DNA of 6,746 bases, from contig JAITBX010000034.1 in the NCBI GenBank assembly GCA_031283405.1, forward strand, positions 1-6,746. Direction: 5' to 3'. The stretch comes from Burkholderiales bacterium (GTDB taxonomy: Bacteria; Pseudomonadota; Gammaproteobacteria; Burkholderiales; Casimicrobiaceae). Under the pieces are notes generated by a model. That model was given only the letters and a program-made list of their open reading frames with translations. It was not told the DNA's origin and ran no database searches. The translations under genes and the position numbers were made by a program. Of the stretch, positions 6,251 to 6,746 are shown in pieces. The first letter of the stretch is position 1, and every line of letters begins with the position of its first letter.

Positions 6251-6276
6251 GGGCGACCGAGGACGGTCGCCCCTAC
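6251..6276 (-). repeat. GTAG-headed REP-type palindrome
   Basis: On the minus strand the tetranucleotide GTAG (6273-6276) is followed directly by the perfect 9-bp palindrome GGGCGACCG-TCCT-CGGTCGCCC (6251-6272). This head-plus-hairpin layout matches REP elements mobilised by REP-associated tyrosine transposases (RAYTs), whose units begin with GTAG or GGAG. It lies in the 86-base gap between two convergent genes, a typical REP site. The hairpin may also limit read-through, although no U-tract follows on either strand. Confidence 0.7.
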
Positions 6277-6309
6277 GCCTACCCGCCGCAACCTACGCGC
6301 TGCTGCGCC

Positions 6310-6746
6310 TTAATTATTCGCCAACGCTTTTTTGCGTCGTTCGATCAAGCGCATCACCATCGGCGTGAAGATCAGTTGCATCGCCAGTTCCATTTTGCCG
6401 CCGGGCACGACCAGCGTGTTGGCGCGCGACATCCAGGAGTCGTGCAGCATCGACAGCAAATACGGAAAGTCGATGCCCGCCGGACGGGCGAAGCGAATCA
6501 CGACGAGACTTTCATCGGCGGTCGGGATGGTGTGGGCGATGAAGGGATTGGAGGTGTCCACCACCGGCACGCGCTGGAAGTTGATGTGGGTGCATGAGAA
6601 CTGTGGACAGATGTATCTCACGTAGTCGGGCATGCGCCGCAGGATCGTGTCGGTGACCGCCTCGGCGGAGTAGCCCCGCGTCGCCTTGTCGCGCTGCAGC
6701 TTCTGGATCCACTCCAGGTTGATTATCGGCACGACCCCGATCAGCA
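6310..6746 (-). CDS. cbbP: Phosphoribulokinase, class I, C-terminal part (gene runs off the window)
   Basis: This enzyme makes ribulose 1,5-bisphosphate from ribulose 5-phosphate and ATP in the Calvin cycle. About 145 C-terminal residues are present, roughly half of the usual 290; the ATP-binding P-loop lies beyond base 6746. The visible part begins LIGVVPIINLEWIQKLQRDK, a family hallmark, and continues with TRGYSAEAVTDTILRRMPDY, NFQRVPVVDTSNPFIA, GIDFPYLLSMLHDSWMSRAN and VVPGGKMELAMQLI. The GTG at 6732 falls inside the conserved GVVP motif and is not a start; the frame is open to the window edge. ATRGYSAEAVTDTILRRM and the SWMSRAN segment resemble Calvin-cycle CbbP more than E. coli PrkB, so an autotrophic role is likely, though no RuBisCO gene is in view. 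The stop is TAA at 6310-6312. Confidence 0.95.
   Translation of the reverse strand, partial: LIGVVPIINLEWIQKLQRDKATRGYSAEAVTDTILRRMPDYVRYICPQFSCTHINFQRVPVVDTSNPFIAHTIPTADESLVVIRFARPAGIDFPYLLSMLHDSWMSRANTLVVPGGKMELAMQLIFTPMVMRLIERRKKALANN

Noticed and set aside
1..6746. CRISPR array, tRNA or rRNA genes
   Set aside because: No regularly spaced long repeats, no tRNA-like cloverleaf arms and no rRNA-like conserved stretches were seen on either strand.

Overview
The window reads as a chromosomal segment of a proteobacterium, probably beta- or gamma-proteobacterial. The evidence is an E. coli-like acetate permease pair (DUF485 protein plus ActP), a YafK-type L,D-transpeptidase-fold enzyme, and the C-terminal half of a class I (proteobacterial, octameric-type) phosphoribulokinase. 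The kinase segment resembles Calvin-cycle enzymes such as Cupriavidus CbbP more than the E. coli paralogue PrkB, so the organism may fix CO2. No gene here fixes the genus.

Layout from left to right. Bases 1-315 are non-coding. They hold a structured actP 3' region, a strong intrinsic terminator for the leftward operon, and a stretch at the extreme edge with short repeats of unknown origin. Bases 316-2324 (minus strand) carry the translationally coupled pair DUF485 gene then actP. Bases 2325-2678 are an AT-rich intergenic region with a good sigma70-like promoter for that pair and a perfect tandem 10-bp repeat touching its -35 box. Bases 2679-5232 (minus strand) carry a two-gene unit separated by one base: a cNMP-like/CBS/DUF294 nucleotidyltransferase-like signalling protein followed by a DEDDh 3'-5' exonuclease with a proline-run tail. 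Bases 5233-5488 are a divergent promoter region. Bases 5489-6223 (plus strand) encode the secreted DpaA/LdtF (YafK) family protein. Bases 6224-6309 separate convergent genes and contain a GTAG-headed REP-type palindrome. Bases 6310-6746 (minus strand) are the 3' half of the phosphoribulokinase gene, which runs off the window.

Functionally, the left two-thirds looks like an acetate-uptake locus. ActP imports acetate with Na+, and DUF485 is its usual small membrane companion. The upstream signalling NTase and exonuclease are predicted to be regulatory or stress partners, with no known substrate. The most interesting unsolved part is that pair: CBS domains often bind adenylates, and acetate activation by Acs produces AMP. 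A sensor of acetate-driven adenylate change is therefore an attractive but untested idea. No acs gene and no two-component regulator lies inside the window.
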